Made by a program: the position numbers and the translations under genes. The notes under the pieces are model-generated. The model saw only the letters and a program-made list of their open reading frames with translations. It did not search any database and was not told the DNA's origin. From Lachnospiraceae bacterium (GTDB taxonomy: Bacteria > Bacillota > Clostridia > Lachnospirales > Lachnospiraceae): a stretch of 60,384 bases of DNA. How positions within the stretch are numbered: position 1 is the stretch's first letter; each line of letters starts with the position of its first letter. This document shows positions 16,907 through 25,081 of the stretch, piece by piece. The stretch is taken from NCBI GenBank assembly GCA_017621815.1, contig JAGASK010000022.1, forward strand, positions 1 to 60,384, written 5' to 3'.

Positions 16907-18457
16907 ATGTTACAGGCAGCGGCAATTTTCAGCGATAATATGGTTTTACAGAGAAATAAGAAAATCAGGGTATTCGGTACCGCTGACAGCGGCAGCAGGA
17001 TTACGGTTTCTTTATTGAATCAGATAGCGGAAACGGAGTGCAGGGACGGCAAATGGAAGGTTTATCTGCCTGAACTGGAAAAAGCAGAAGGCGCCGAAAT
17101 GGTAATTTCAGACGGTACGGAGACGATATGTTTTACCAATATTGCAATAGGAGAAGTATGGCTGGCAGGAGGGCAGTCCAATATGGAGCTGGAACTTCAG
17201 AATGCGGACGGCGGAGCGGAAATACTGAAAAACGGATTAAAGGAAAGTGATATATTAAAAAATATCCGGTTTTATTATACGCCAAAGGTTGCGTATGAAT
17301 GTGAAACGCTTTATGCAGAAGAAAGAAAATCACACTGGGAATTGTTCAGCGAAAAGGACGCGGCCAAATGGTCTGCAGTAGGGTTTTTCTTTGCAAAGGA
17401 ACTGGCAGAAAAATTTCATGATGTTAAGGAAGATGTTACAATTGGCATAATAGGCTGCAACTGGGGCGGTACATCCGCAAGCGCATGGATGAGCCGGGAA
17501 GCGCTTCTTGAGCAGGAGGCTACCGAAAGCTATGTGGAAGAGTATGAAAATTCACAATGGGTAAAAAAGTCAAGGCAGGAGCAGATTCAGGATTACGAGG
17601 ATTACCTCATTTATCATGCGGATTGGGAGAAACGGGCGGCGCAGGTTTATGAAAAGGAGCCCATGATGCCGTTTGACAGGGTGCAGGAAATTGTAGGACC
17701 CTGCAAGTACCCGGGTCCCATGAATTGTGCCAATTTTACAAGACCATATGGCTTATATGAGTCCATGCTGAAAAGGATTATGCCTTATACGCTGAGAGGA
17801 TTTATTTATTATCAGGGAGAAAGCGATGACCATAAGCCGGAAAGCTATTATGCGCTTTTTACCCGCATGATTCGTCAGTGGCGGGAGGATTTTGAGGAGG
17901 AAACGCTTCCTTTTCTTATGGTACAGCTGCCCATGCACCGTTATCAGCATGACCCGGATACCAAAAACTGGTGCATTATCAGGGAAGCCCAGATGAAAGC
18001 ATATCATATGGTTAAGAATACGGGAATTGCCGTAATTATTGACTGCGGGCAGTTTCACGAAATCCACCCGAAAAATAAAAAGCCGGTAGGATACCGTCTT
18101 GCTCTTCAGGCGCTTTGGCAGGTATATCATCTGATTCCGGAAAAAGCGGCGTTCGGTCCCATATATAAGGACTTTTTGTATAGGGACGGAGGTATGGAAA
18201 TCAGTTTTCAGTATGAAGAGGACGGTTTTTCCCTAAAAGGAGAGCTTTCCGGTTTTGAAATTGCAGGGGCAGATGAAAAATTTTATCCTGCAAAGGCAGT
18301 TGTTTTATTAAACAAAAACACTGTTTTTCTTTCTTCTGAGGAAGTAAAACAGCCGGTTATGGCAAGGTATTTGTGGACAAACTACGGAGAAATAACACTA
18401 TTTGGTGCAAACGGGCTGCCTGCGGCGCCCTTCAGGACACATATTTTTGCATCATAA
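16907..18457 (+). CDS. Sialate O-acetylesterase-like SGNH hydrolase
   Basis: A 516-residue esterase of the sialate O-acetylesterase (SASA) family, removing acetyl groups from sialic acid or other glycans. The nucleophile is Ser91 in AGGQSNMELEL. The oxyanion Gly-Asn regions follow (IGCNWGGTSA, YYQGESDDHKP), and the catalytic Asp/His are likely in IDCGQFHEIHP. An N-terminal beta-rich part (residues 1-80) and a C-terminal beta-rich part flank the core, as usual. No signal peptide is seen, so it probably acts inside the cell on imported sugars. The ATG at 16907 follows AAGGAAGG. No sialic acid catabolism genes are nearby. Confidence 0.85.
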   Translation: MLQAAAIFSDNMVLQRNKKIRVFGTADSGSRITVSLLNQIAETECRDGKWKVYLPELEKAEGAEMVISDGTETICFTNIAIGEVWLAGGQSNMELELQNADGGAEILKNGLKESDILKNIRFYYTPKVAYECETLYAEERKSHWELFSEKDAAKWSAVGFFFAKELAEKFHDVKEDVTIGIIGCNWGGTSASAWMSREALLEQEATESYVEEYENSQWVKKSRQEQIQDYEDYLIYHADWEKRAAQVYEKEPMMPFDRVQEIVGPCKYPGPMNCANFTRPYGLYESMLKRIMPYTLRGFIYYQGESDDHKPESYYALFTRMIRQWREDFEEETLPFLMVQLPMHRYQHDPDTKNWCIIREAQMKAYHMVKNTGIAVIIDCGQFHEIHPKNKKPVGYRLALQALWQVYHLIPEKAAFGPIYKDFLYRDGGMEISFQYEEDGFSLKGELSGFEIAGADEKFYPAKAVVLLNKNTVFLSSEEVKQPVMARYLWTNYGEITLFGANGLPAAPFRTHIFAS

Positions 18458-18487
18458 AAACTGTGTGGAAATGAGGATACACGTATA

Positions 18488-19447
18488 ATGAATTATATTG
18501 TACTGGATTTAGAGTGGAATCAGAGCAATACAGGGGAAGAAGCGGAGGTAAAAGACATCCCTTTTGAGATTATTGATGTCGGCGCTGTCAAGTTAAACGG
18601 AGGCAGAAGTATGACAGATGAGTTTAATCAGCTGGTTAAGCCTACTGTTTATCTTCATATGCATAAGATTACCGGCAAGCTTATTCATCTTCATATGCAG
18701 GATTTGCAAAATGGGAAACCATTTCCGCAGGTTATGGAGGAATTTAAGGTCTGGTGCGGACAGGACTATATTTTTTGTACCTGGGGTCCCCTTGATTTAT
18801 ATGAGCTGCAGCGGAATATCCGGTATTATGGGCTTGAGCCTTTAAGTAATGCGCCGATTGGTTTTCTGGATGTGCAGAAGCTTTTCAGCATTGCTTATGA
18901 AGACGGCAAATCCAGAAGAAGTTTGGAGTATGCTATCGATTTTCTTCATATAGAAAAGGATATTCCTTTTCACAGGGCTTTCAGTGACGCTTATTATACA
19001 GCAAAGATTATGGCGCTGCTTCCGGAAGAAGTTTTGGAGAATTATTCCATAGATACGTTTGTGCTGCCAAAGAAAAGGGAAGAGGAAATTCATGTGTTAT
19101 TTCATAACTATATGAAATATATTTCCAGGGAGTTTGCTGACAAGCAGGAAGCCCTTGAGGATAAAGAGGTTATCAGCACTAAATGCTATCTGTGCCGTAA
19201 AAATATCCGGAAAAAAATCCGCTGGTTTACTCCCAACGGAAAACATTATTACAGCGTGGCAATATGTCCCGTTCATGGATTTATGAAATCAAAAATCAGA
19301 ATCCGTAAATCCGGGAACGATAATGTTTATGTAGTTAAAACTTCCAAATTTATTTCAGAAGAAGAATGTGCAAAGCTTCAGAAGAAAAAGGAAGAAGCCA
19401 GGGAACACCGGAAACTGAAAAAGAAATCAGGCCATGCTAAAAAGTAG
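18488..19447 (+). CDS. DEDDh 3'-5' exonuclease family protein with Cys-rich tail
   Basis: A 319-residue protein. Residues 1-175 are a DnaQ-like exonuclease: Asp7 and Glu9 in VLDLEWNQ, then IIDVGAVKL, a central FCTWGPLDLYEL, and HRAFSDAYYTAKI with the catalytic His and Asp. The C-terminal part carries CYLCRKNIRKK followed by CPVHG, a CxxC/CxxH arrangement that could bind zinc, and ends in a lysine-rich stretch. It may trim RNA or DNA; the exact substrate is unknown. It ends tail-to-tail with dacA, the two stops overlapping by 11 bases on opposite strands. Confidence 0.82.
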   Translation: MNYIVLDLEWNQSNTGEEAEVKDIPFEIIDVGAVKLNGGRSMTDEFNQLVKPTVYLHMHKITGKLIHLHMQDLQNGKPFPQVMEEFKVWCGQDYIFCTWGPLDLYELQRNIRYYGLEPLSNAPIGFLDVQKLFSIAYEDGKSRRSLEYAIDFLHIEKDIPFHRAFSDAYYTAKIMALLPEEVLENYSIDTFVLPKKREEEIHVLFHNYMKYISREFADKQEALEDKEVISTKCYLCRKNIRKKIRWFTPNGKHYYSVAICPVHGFMKSKIRIRKSGNDNVYVVKTSKFISEEECAKLQKKKEEAREHRKLKKKSGHAKK

Positions 19448-20921
19448 GACCCTTGTCCCGGTTCCTTTTGGTTATCCCCCGGAATTTGCTGCGTTTGCGG
19501 ATTTTCCGGCTGCCCAGAAAACTATAATTTATAAGAATGTCGCGTATGATAAAAATAATGATGAGTAAAGCGGCAACAATAAGTACAATGATGAGTACAG
19601 TTTTTATATTTATGAAAATAACCCGCTGCTCAGCTGTGCCGGATGCTTCCGGTTCACTGCCGTCGCTGCCGAAAATAACAGGTTCACTGTCAAAATCATA
19701 GGATAAATGATTTTCCTTTGCAAAATCCACGGTAGCAGTTCCTACGTAGGTATTATGGTAATAGTAATTGATTTCGGCAATTTCATCGGTGCCTGCCGTA
19801 CTATAGGAAATTTTTGATGTTAAATCGTCAAAACTCACGGTTTTCGGCAGAATCAGATAGCTGTTTTTGTTTAACTCGAGAATCGGATTGGAGTTGCCGA
19901 AAATATCGTAGGAAGTATGAAAAAATCTGGTATTTTCTATATTATATCTTGTTTCATTTTCCGCGACATTGGTAACAGCAAAATTAGTGAAGCCATAATC
20001 AAACAATTTTACGGTATCATTAAACTGCTCAGGGCTTTCTTCCTTTAAAATCACGCAGATAAGCTTCATACCGTTCTTTTCCGCACAAGTGACAAGAGTC
20101 TGCCTTGCTTCATCGGTATAGCCTGTTTTGCCCCCTTTAATGCCGTTATAAGAAATTTCTCCCGTAATAAGCTTATGTTTATTGCGCACAATAAAATCGT
20201 CCGGCTGGGTAGCAGTGGCTTCAAAGTGATGTGAGGCGGTATTCCCCAGCCTGGAAAGCTGTTCGTTTTGAAAAAAAGCCTTTGCGATAATTGCCAGGTC
20301 ATATGCGGAAGTATAGTGATTTTCGTCAAAAAGACCGTGTGCATTGACAAAATGTGTGTCCTTGCAGCCAAGTTCGGCAGCTTTTTCATTCATCATGTCC
20401 GTAAAGTCATCCATACTGCCTGCCACATGTTCCGCAACCGCATTGGCAACCTCATTGGCAGAAGCAACCAGTATGCCGTAAAGACATTCTTCCATAGGCA
20501 GTGCCTGTCCCACATCAATTCCCATGTTGGAGCTTCCCGATTCAATGCTGAAAACAGCGTCATTTGAAAAAGTTACCATTTCGTCCATGGAAGAATTTTC
20601 CGCTGCAATCAGGCAGGTCATCAGTTTGGTGGTGCTGGCAGGATACAGCTTTTCGTGGATATTTTTTGCATAAAGAATAATGCCCGTATTGGCTTCCAGC
20701 AAAATAGCAGCCTGAGCGCCGATGGCAGGGCCTTCAGGCCAGTTTTCGACCTGATTGCTCTGAACAGTAAGGGATTTACGCTCATCTGCCTGTGCAAGAT
20801 AATCGGGAACTTCCGATGCCGGTGCGGCAAATACGGGAAGGGTGTCCGATAATATAATGGATGTATATAAAAAGGCGGATAATAATAAGGTTTTTATCCG
20901 CTTTAAACAACGATGTTTCAT
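19437..20921 (-). CDS. dacA: D-alanyl-D-alanine carboxypeptidase (PBP5/6 family)
   Basis: A 494-residue membrane-bound penicillin-binding protein that trims the terminal D-Ala from peptidoglycan stem peptides outside the cell. A signal peptide is at residues about 8-32 (ending VFAAPAS). SxxK is at Ser96-Lys99 (ASTTKLMT), the SxN box in LVASANEVAN and the KTG box in KGGKTGYTDEA. Unlike PBP5, which uses an amphipathic helix, the C-terminus has a clear membrane segment (VLIIVLIVAALLIIIFII) and a basic cytoplasmic tail. The start is supported by the signal peptide and an AGAGGA site. Convergent with the exonuclease gene. Confidence 0.93.
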   Translation of the reverse strand: MKHRCLKRIKTLLLSAFLYTSIILSDTLPVFAAPASEVPDYLAQADERKSLTVQSNQVENWPEGPAIGAQAAILLEANTGIILYAKNIHEKLYPASTTKLMTCLIAAENSSMDEMVTFSNDAVFSIESGSSNMGIDVGQALPMEECLYGILVASANEVANAVAEHVAGSMDDFTDMMNEKAAELGCKDTHFVNAHGLFDENHYTSAYDLAIIAKAFFQNEQLSRLGNTASHHFEATATQPDDFIVRNKHKLITGEISYNGIKGGKTGYTDEARQTLVTCAEKNGMKLICVILKEESPEQFNDTVKLFDYGFTNFAVTNVAENETRYNIENTRFFHTSYDIFGNSNPILELNKNSYLILPKTVSFDDLTSKISYSTAGTDEIAEINYYYHNTYVGTATVDFAKENHLSYDFDSEPVIFGSDGSEPEASGTAEQRVIFINIKTVLIIVLIVAALLIIIFIIRDILINYSFLGSRKIRKRSKFRGITKRNRDKGPTF

Positions 20922-21160
20922 TTCGGTTCCTCTGTCTATTGATTAACATGTTTCTTATCGTATATCTTACACTATTTTGGGAAAAAACCAAATGAATTTC
21001 ACAAAATTTTCATGGATAATATTGGAAACGGATTTTACGGCATGATAACAGGTGTTAAGAAATGGTTTAAAATAATTTTTTAGCTTTTCTTTTTAAAATA
21101 AAAGGTGTACAATAAAATGCTTGAAAAGAGCAATAAACAATATATGAAAGGTTTTGACTT

Positions 21161-21802
21161 ATGAGACTTAAGAATGTGCCCGGCGCCAGGGAGACGATTG
21201 CGGAAAGCAGTCTGGTAATTCATGAGCCTGAAAAGCAAAAGGGCATTTGGCAGCAGCTCTTTGAGAACAGTAATCCCATTCATATTGAAATCGGAATGGG
21301 AAAGGGCAGGTTCATTTACGGAATGGCCAAAGAGCATCCTGATATTAATTATGTAGGAATTGAAAAATATTCCAGTGTTTTACTGCGTGCTGTTCAGAAA
21401 ATGGAGGAAGAACCTCTGCCCAATTTGAGATTTATCAGAATGGATGCGGAGGAAATTGCAGAGGTTTTTGCAAAAGATGAAGTGGACAGAATTTATCTGA
21501 ATTTTTCCGACCCATGGCCTAAGGACAGACATGCTAAGCGCAGGCTTCCCTCCAGAGAGTTTCTTGCAAGATATGACAGCTTTCTGAAACAGGACGGGCA
21601 GCTGGAGTTTAAAACAGATAACCGTGAGTTGTTTGATTTTGCGGTAGAAGAGCTTCCCTTTGCAGGGTGGAAGATTGACAACATTACATATGACCTTCAT
21701 CATGATGAGGAAATGATGAAAGGCAATATTATGACAGAGTATGAAGAAAAGTTTTCCTCAATGGGAAATCCGATTTATAAGTATATTATAAGCCGTATAT
21801 AA
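21161..21802 (+). CDS. trmB: tRNA (guanine-N7-)-methyltransferase
   Basis: A 213-residue SAM-dependent enzyme that makes m7G46 in tRNA variable loops. The SAM site is IEIGMGKGRFI (about residues 45-55), followed by YVGIEKYSSV. The family signature LNFSDPWPKDRHAKRRL is at about residues 116-132, and the C-terminal TEYEEKF is typical. Length is normal. It has its own start region, with AAAGG before the ATG and a TACAAT -10-like box about 50 bases upstream. Thioredoxin follows 46 bases downstream. Confidence 0.96.
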   Translation: MRLKNVPGARETIAESSLVIHEPEKQKGIWQQLFENSNPIHIEIGMGKGRFIYGMAKEHPDINYVGIEKYSSVLLRAVQKMEEEPLPNLRFIRMDAEEIAEVFAKDEVDRIYLNFSDPWPKDRHAKRRLPSREFLARYDSFLKQDGQLEFKTDNRELFDFAVEELPFAGWKIDNITYDLHHDEEMMKGNIMTEYEEKFSSMGNPIYKYIISRI

Positions 21803-21848
21803 TGGGCTTTTAATGGAATACTAAATCTTATTTTAAGGAGGTAAAATC

Positions 21849-22169
21849 ATGGAATTAAAAGTTACGGAAAGCAATTTTGAAGAAGAAGTTTTGAAAAGTG
21901 AGGTTCCCGTATTAGTAGATTTTTATGCAGACTGGTGCGGACCATGTAAAATGATGGCGCCTATTGTTGCCGGACTTGCAGATGCTTTTGCGGGTAAATG
22001 TAAAGTAGGCAAATGCAATATAGATGAAAACATGGAGCTTGCAAGGAAGTACCGTGTTATGTCGATTCCGACCATTATCATATTTAAGAACGGCGAGGCA
22101 GTGTCAACTACCGTAGGGGCTGTTTCTAAAAATGAATTAGAAGAAAAAATGGCGCAGGTGCTGGCATAA
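21849..22169 (+). CDS. trxA: Thioredoxin
   Basis: A 106-residue cytoplasmic disulfide reductase. The redox site WCGPCK is at about residues 29-34, preceded by VLVDFYADW, and the cis-proline region is SIPTIIIFKNGE. AAGGAGG lies just before the ATG. It stands between trmB and the Mrp operon. A perfect 9-bp stem straddles its stop codon, so it may be partly separated from the antiporter genes. Confidence 0.96.
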   Translation: MELKVTESNFEEEVLKSEVPVLVDFYADWCGPCKMMAPIVAGLADAFAGKCKVGKCNIDENMELARKYRVMSIPTIIIFKNGEAVSTTVGAVSKNELEEKMAQVLA

Positions 22170-22182
22170 TGCAGCACCTGTC
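22157..22182 (+). promoter_or_regulatory. RNA hairpin at the trxA stop codon
   Basis: CAGGTGCTG (22157-22165) pairs perfectly with CAGCACCTG (22174-22182). No U-run follows, so it is not a classical terminator. It may stabilise an mRNA 3' end or mark a processing site between trxA and the antiporter operon 22 bases downstream. Confidence 0.45.
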
Positions 22183-22203
22183 TGATTGTGAAGAGGTAAG
22201 GAT

Positions 22204-22668
22204 ATGTACATAATATTTTTTCTGATATGGGTAATTTTTAATGGCCAGTTTACGCTTGAAATAGCAGCCTTTGGTGTAGTAATTGCAGGTGTAATATATG
22301 CTTTTATCTGCAAATTTATGAATTACAGTCCGAAGACTGATATTTTAATAGCAAAAAAACTGATTTATATTCTGCAATATGCATTTATCTTAGTAAAAGA
22401 AATTATTAAAGCTAATTATGCAGTCATTAAGATGATTACTTCATCCCGTTATGAAATTGAACCGGCTGTGGTGCGTTTTAAAGCCGATTTGAAAACGAAT
22501 TCCGCAAGGGTCATGCTTGCCAACTCCATTACCCTGACCCCGGGAACCATTACCGTTTCCCTGGAAGGTGATGAGTATGTTGTTCATTGTCTTGATAAGG
22601 GGCTGGCGGAAGGAATTAACAGCTCTGTTTTCGTGGATTTACTTAAAAAGCTGGAAAGGATGGAATAA
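22204..22668 (+). CDS. mrpE: Mrp-type antiporter subunit E
   Basis: A 154-residue membrane protein, first gene of the antiporter operon. Two or three N-terminal membrane segments are followed by a cytoplasmic domain with the MrpE hallmark NSARVMLANSITLTPGTITV (about residues 98-117). MrpE is needed for assembly or full activity of Mrp complexes, although its direct role is unclear. It is separated from mrpF by only two bases. In Bacillus the order is ABCDEFG; here E, F and G lead, as in Mbh-like and other anaerobe clusters. Confidence 0.9.
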   Translation: MYIIFFLIWVIFNGQFTLEIAAFGVVIAGVIYAFICKFMNYSPKTDILIAKKLIYILQYAFILVKEIIKANYAVIKMITSSRYEIEPAVVRFKADLKTNSARVMLANSITLTPGTITVSLEGDEYVVHCLDKGLAEGINSSVFVDLLKKLERME

Positions 22669-22670
22669 TT

Positions 22671-23027
22671 ATGGAATTACAGGAAAAGCTTACGGCTTTG
22701 CAGACGGCCTATAACGGTATTTACTGGTTTGTCCTTTTTATACTTGCACTTATGTTGTTCGCCTGCCTGATTCGCGCAGTTAAGGGACCAAGGATAGCGG
22801 ACAGAATTGTTGCCGTTAACATGATGGGAACAATGGTCATGGTAATTATTGCAGTAATGTCTCTTTTGCTGGATGAAAGCTATCTTGTGGACATCTGTCT
22901 GATATATGCCATGGTGAGTTTTCTGGCAGTTGTGGTGCTGGCAAAGGTATATATGGGTATTTATGAAGAAAAACGTCATGAAATACATGACCGTGATGAT
23001 GTAAAAGAAACTGGAGATGGAAAATAG
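22671..23027 (+). CDS. mrpF: Mrp-type antiporter subunit F
   Basis: A 118-residue protein with three membrane segments and a charged C-terminal tail. The MrpF feature LIRAVKGPRIADRIVAVN (about residues 34-51) links the first two segments. It belongs to the small membrane subunits around the Na+ path in Mrp and Mbh complexes. The start follows the mrpE stop almost directly, consistent with translational coupling. Confidence 0.88.
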   Translation: MELQEKLTALQTAYNGIYWFVLFILALMLFACLIRAVKGPRIADRIVAVNMMGTMVMVIIAVMSLLLDESYLVDICLIYAMVSFLAVVVLAKVYMGIYEEKRHEIHDRDDVKETGDGK

Positions 23028-23038
23028 GAGGTGCCGGT

Positions 23039-23449
23039 ATGCAGGTATTAGAATGGGTTCGATTTATAGTGGGAGCGGGAATGCTTCTTTGCGGTCTTGG
23101 GATTTTTCTGATAGAGGTATACGGAGTTTTCCATCTTGATTATGTGCTGAACCGCATGCATGCGGCAGCCATGGGAGATACTCTTGGCATCAGTTTTTCT
23201 CTGATTGGGCTGATGATTTTCTGCGGGTTGAATTTTACCACCCTGAAGCTGGCGCTGATAGTTATATTTTTCTGGTTTGCGTCACCTGTCTGTTCCCATA
23301 TGCTTTCCAGGCTTGAGGTAACAACCAACGAAAATCTGAAGGAACACTGCGTGATCTATGACGATTTGGAGCAGCTGGAAGATGAACTGAAAAACATAAA
23401 AAGCGAAAAAGAGCCTTTGGATGAGGCTTCGGAGGGGAGGCAGTTATGA
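23039..23449 (+). CDS. mrpG: Mrp-type antiporter subunit G
   Basis: A 136-residue protein with three membrane segments. Residues about 30-75 carry the MrpG pattern DYVLNRMHAAAMGDTLGIS, then LNFTTLKLALIVIFFW. The acidic C-terminal tail (about 40 residues) is longer than in many homologues and probably cytoplasmic. Its stop overlaps the next gene by four bases (ATGA). Ribosome site AGGAGG before the ATG. Confidence 0.88.
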   Translation: MQVLEWVRFIVGAGMLLCGLGIFLIEVYGVFHLDYVLNRMHAAAMGDTLGISFSLIGLMIFCGLNFTTLKLALIVIFFWFASPVCSHMLSRLEVTTNENLKEHCVIYDDLEQLEDELKNIKSEKEPLDEASEGRQL

Positions 23450-23739
23450 CAATATTTCAATTAATGCTGATGGGATTTTTAATTGTATGTGCGGTTTCTG
23501 TCAGTTTTTCAAAAAATCTGCTTAACTCCATACTTATATATATGTCCTATAGTCTGGTAATGTCAATTTTGTGGGTATGTCTGGAGTCTCCGGATTTAGC
23601 CATTACAGAGGCTGCAGTAGGTGCCGGAGTTACCAGTATCCTGTTTTTTGCAACCTTAAAAAAGATACATGCCATTCAGATTGAAAAGGAAGTTAAGGAC
23701 AAGGAAGAAGCAGAAAGGGAGGAACAATCCCATGAGTAA
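23446..23739 (+). CDS. MbhD/DUF4040-like antiporter subunit
   Basis: A 97-residue membrane protein with three segments and a charged tail. SPDLAITEAAVGAGVTSILFF is the conserved segment found in MbhD and in the C-terminal part of Bacillus MrpA. It therefore supplies a piece that in aerobic Mrp systems is fused to the large A subunit. The gene overlaps mrpG by four bases and the next gene by eight. Confidence 0.82.
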   Translation: MTIFQLMLMGFLIVCAVSVSFSKNLLNSILIYMSYSLVMSILWVCLESPDLAITEAAVGAGVTSILFFATLKKIHAIQIEKEVKDKEEAEREEQSHE

Positions 23740-24706
23740 ATTAAAACCTCAGAAAGAGTATGAAAAAACGAAAGCGTTTCATTTCTTCCGATGGCTTTCG
23801 GGAAGTAAGGACCCTTATCTCGGAGAAGTGGAAATGAAGCCTCAAAAGGAATGGAAGGTGGAAGAATCCACAATTCAGGAGCGTATGAGAGAAAAACAGA
23901 TGCTCAGGGATAAGGTATATGATGTTGAGCATAATGATAAGTTAATTTTCTTTCATAAGGTATATGCAATAGCTGCAATTTTTTTCTGTATTGCTTTAGC
24001 CGGCCTTTTATTGTATACGGTTTCTTATCTTCCTGAAACAGGAGCGGCTGACAGACCGGTCAATAATGAAGTTCCTGCGCGTTATATAGAGAATGGGCTG
24101 CAGGAAACCGGGGCAGTGAATATTGTTACAGGTATGATTCTGGATTACCGTGCTTTTGATACATTTGGAGAATCTAATGTATTATTTGTAGCGACGGTTA
24201 CCGTTTTGATACTTCTTCACACAAATAAGAAGAAAAGCAAGGACGGCAAGGCGGATGAAGAACCGGAAAATGACCGTATTTATGAACCGAAGAATGATGC
24301 GATTCTTCAGGCGGGAGCAAAAGTGCTGGTGCCCATAATTATTTTATTTGGCATTTATGTAATTCTGAACGGGCATCTGTCTCCCGGCGGCGGATTTTCC
24401 GGCGGTGCAATTATCGGTGCAGGCTTAATATTATATTTGAATGCTTTCGGATTTAAAAAGACAGAAAAATTGTTTACCGAAAAGACATATAAAGTGATTA
24501 GCTTTGCGGCTTTGACAACTTATTGTCTGGCAAAGAGCTATTCCTTCTACACAGGTGCCAATCACATGGAGAGCCATATTCCTCTTGGCATTCCGGGGCA
24601 TATTTTGAGCAGCGGTTTGATTTTGGTATTGAATATCTGCGTAGGCATGGTGGTTGCCTGCACAATGTATACTTTCTATGTGATGTTTCGTAAAGGAGAT
24701 TTTTAA
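23732..24706 (+). CDS. mrpB: Fused MbhE-like plus MrpB subunit
   Basis: About 324 residues. A charged N-terminal cytoplasmic stretch of about 75 residues precedes a first membrane part with ENGLQETGAVNIVTGMILDYR, FDTFGE, which is the MbhE / end-of-MrpA signature. From about residue 190 the protein is a standard MrpB: GHLSPGGGFSGGAIIGAG, then GIPGHILSSG. This fusion joins what is the tail of MrpA in Bacillus with MrpB. The ATG at 23732 is chosen for its AAAGGGAGG ribosome site inside the preceding gene; an in-frame start at 23669 would lie wholly within that gene. Confidence 0.85.
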   Translation: MSKLKPQKEYEKTKAFHFFRWLSGSKDPYLGEVEMKPQKEWKVEESTIQERMREKQMLRDKVYDVEHNDKLIFFHKVYAIAAIFFCIALAGLLLYTVSYLPETGAADRPVNNEVPARYIENGLQETGAVNIVTGMILDYRAFDTFGESNVLFVATVTVLILLHTNKKKSKDGKADEEPENDRIYEPKNDAILQAGAKVLVPIIILFGIYVILNGHLSPGGGFSGGAIIGAGLILYLNAFGFKKTEKLFTEKTYKVISFAALTTYCLAKSYSFYTGANHMESHIPLGIPGHILSSGLILVLNICVGMVVACTMYTFYVMFRKGDF

Positions 24707-25081
24707 ATGGGTACCAATTTATTCAGTAATTATGGAGAAGCAGTTGCCATGATTTTGTTTGTTATCGGATTTACCAATCTGCTTTTGCAGAAAAATCTGA
24801 TTAAAAAAATTATCGGCTTAAATATTATGGATTCTGCGGTGTATCTTTTTCTGGCGGAAAAAGGATATATTAACGGAAGAACAGTTCCGATTGTAGTAAA
24901 CGGCGTGCAGGATGTAGAAGCATATATTAATCCTATTCCCAGCGGACTTGTGTTAACGGGCATCGTGGTGTCAGTGTCAGTGTCAGCGTTAATGCTGTCC
25001 CTTACTATTCGTTTATACCGCAGGTATCATACTCTGGATTTGGATGAAATTTCCATCAGGCTGAAAAAGGAGGGATTATAA
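24707..25081 (+). CDS. mrpC: Mrp-type antiporter subunit C (NuoK-like)
   Basis: A 124-residue NuoK/MrpC-type protein with three membrane segments. KIIGLNIMDSAVYLFL (second segment) and NPIPSGLVLTGIVVSVSVSALML (third segment, shown only for recognition) match the family. It starts at the base after the mrpB stop and ends at the base before the next gene, showing very tight operon packing. It should sit at the interface between the antiporter subunits and the small subunits. Confidence 0.88.
   Translation: MGTNLFSNYGEAVAMILFVIGFTNLLLQKNLIKKIIGLNIMDSAVYLFLAEKGYINGRTVPIVVNGVQDVEAYINPIPSGLVLTGIVVSVSVSALMLSLTIRLYRRYHTLDLDEISIRLKKEGL

Noticed and set aside
23669-23731. Longer N-terminus for the MrpB fusion protein
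   Set aside because: The extension lies wholly in the preceding gene, while ATG 23732 has a good ribosome site.
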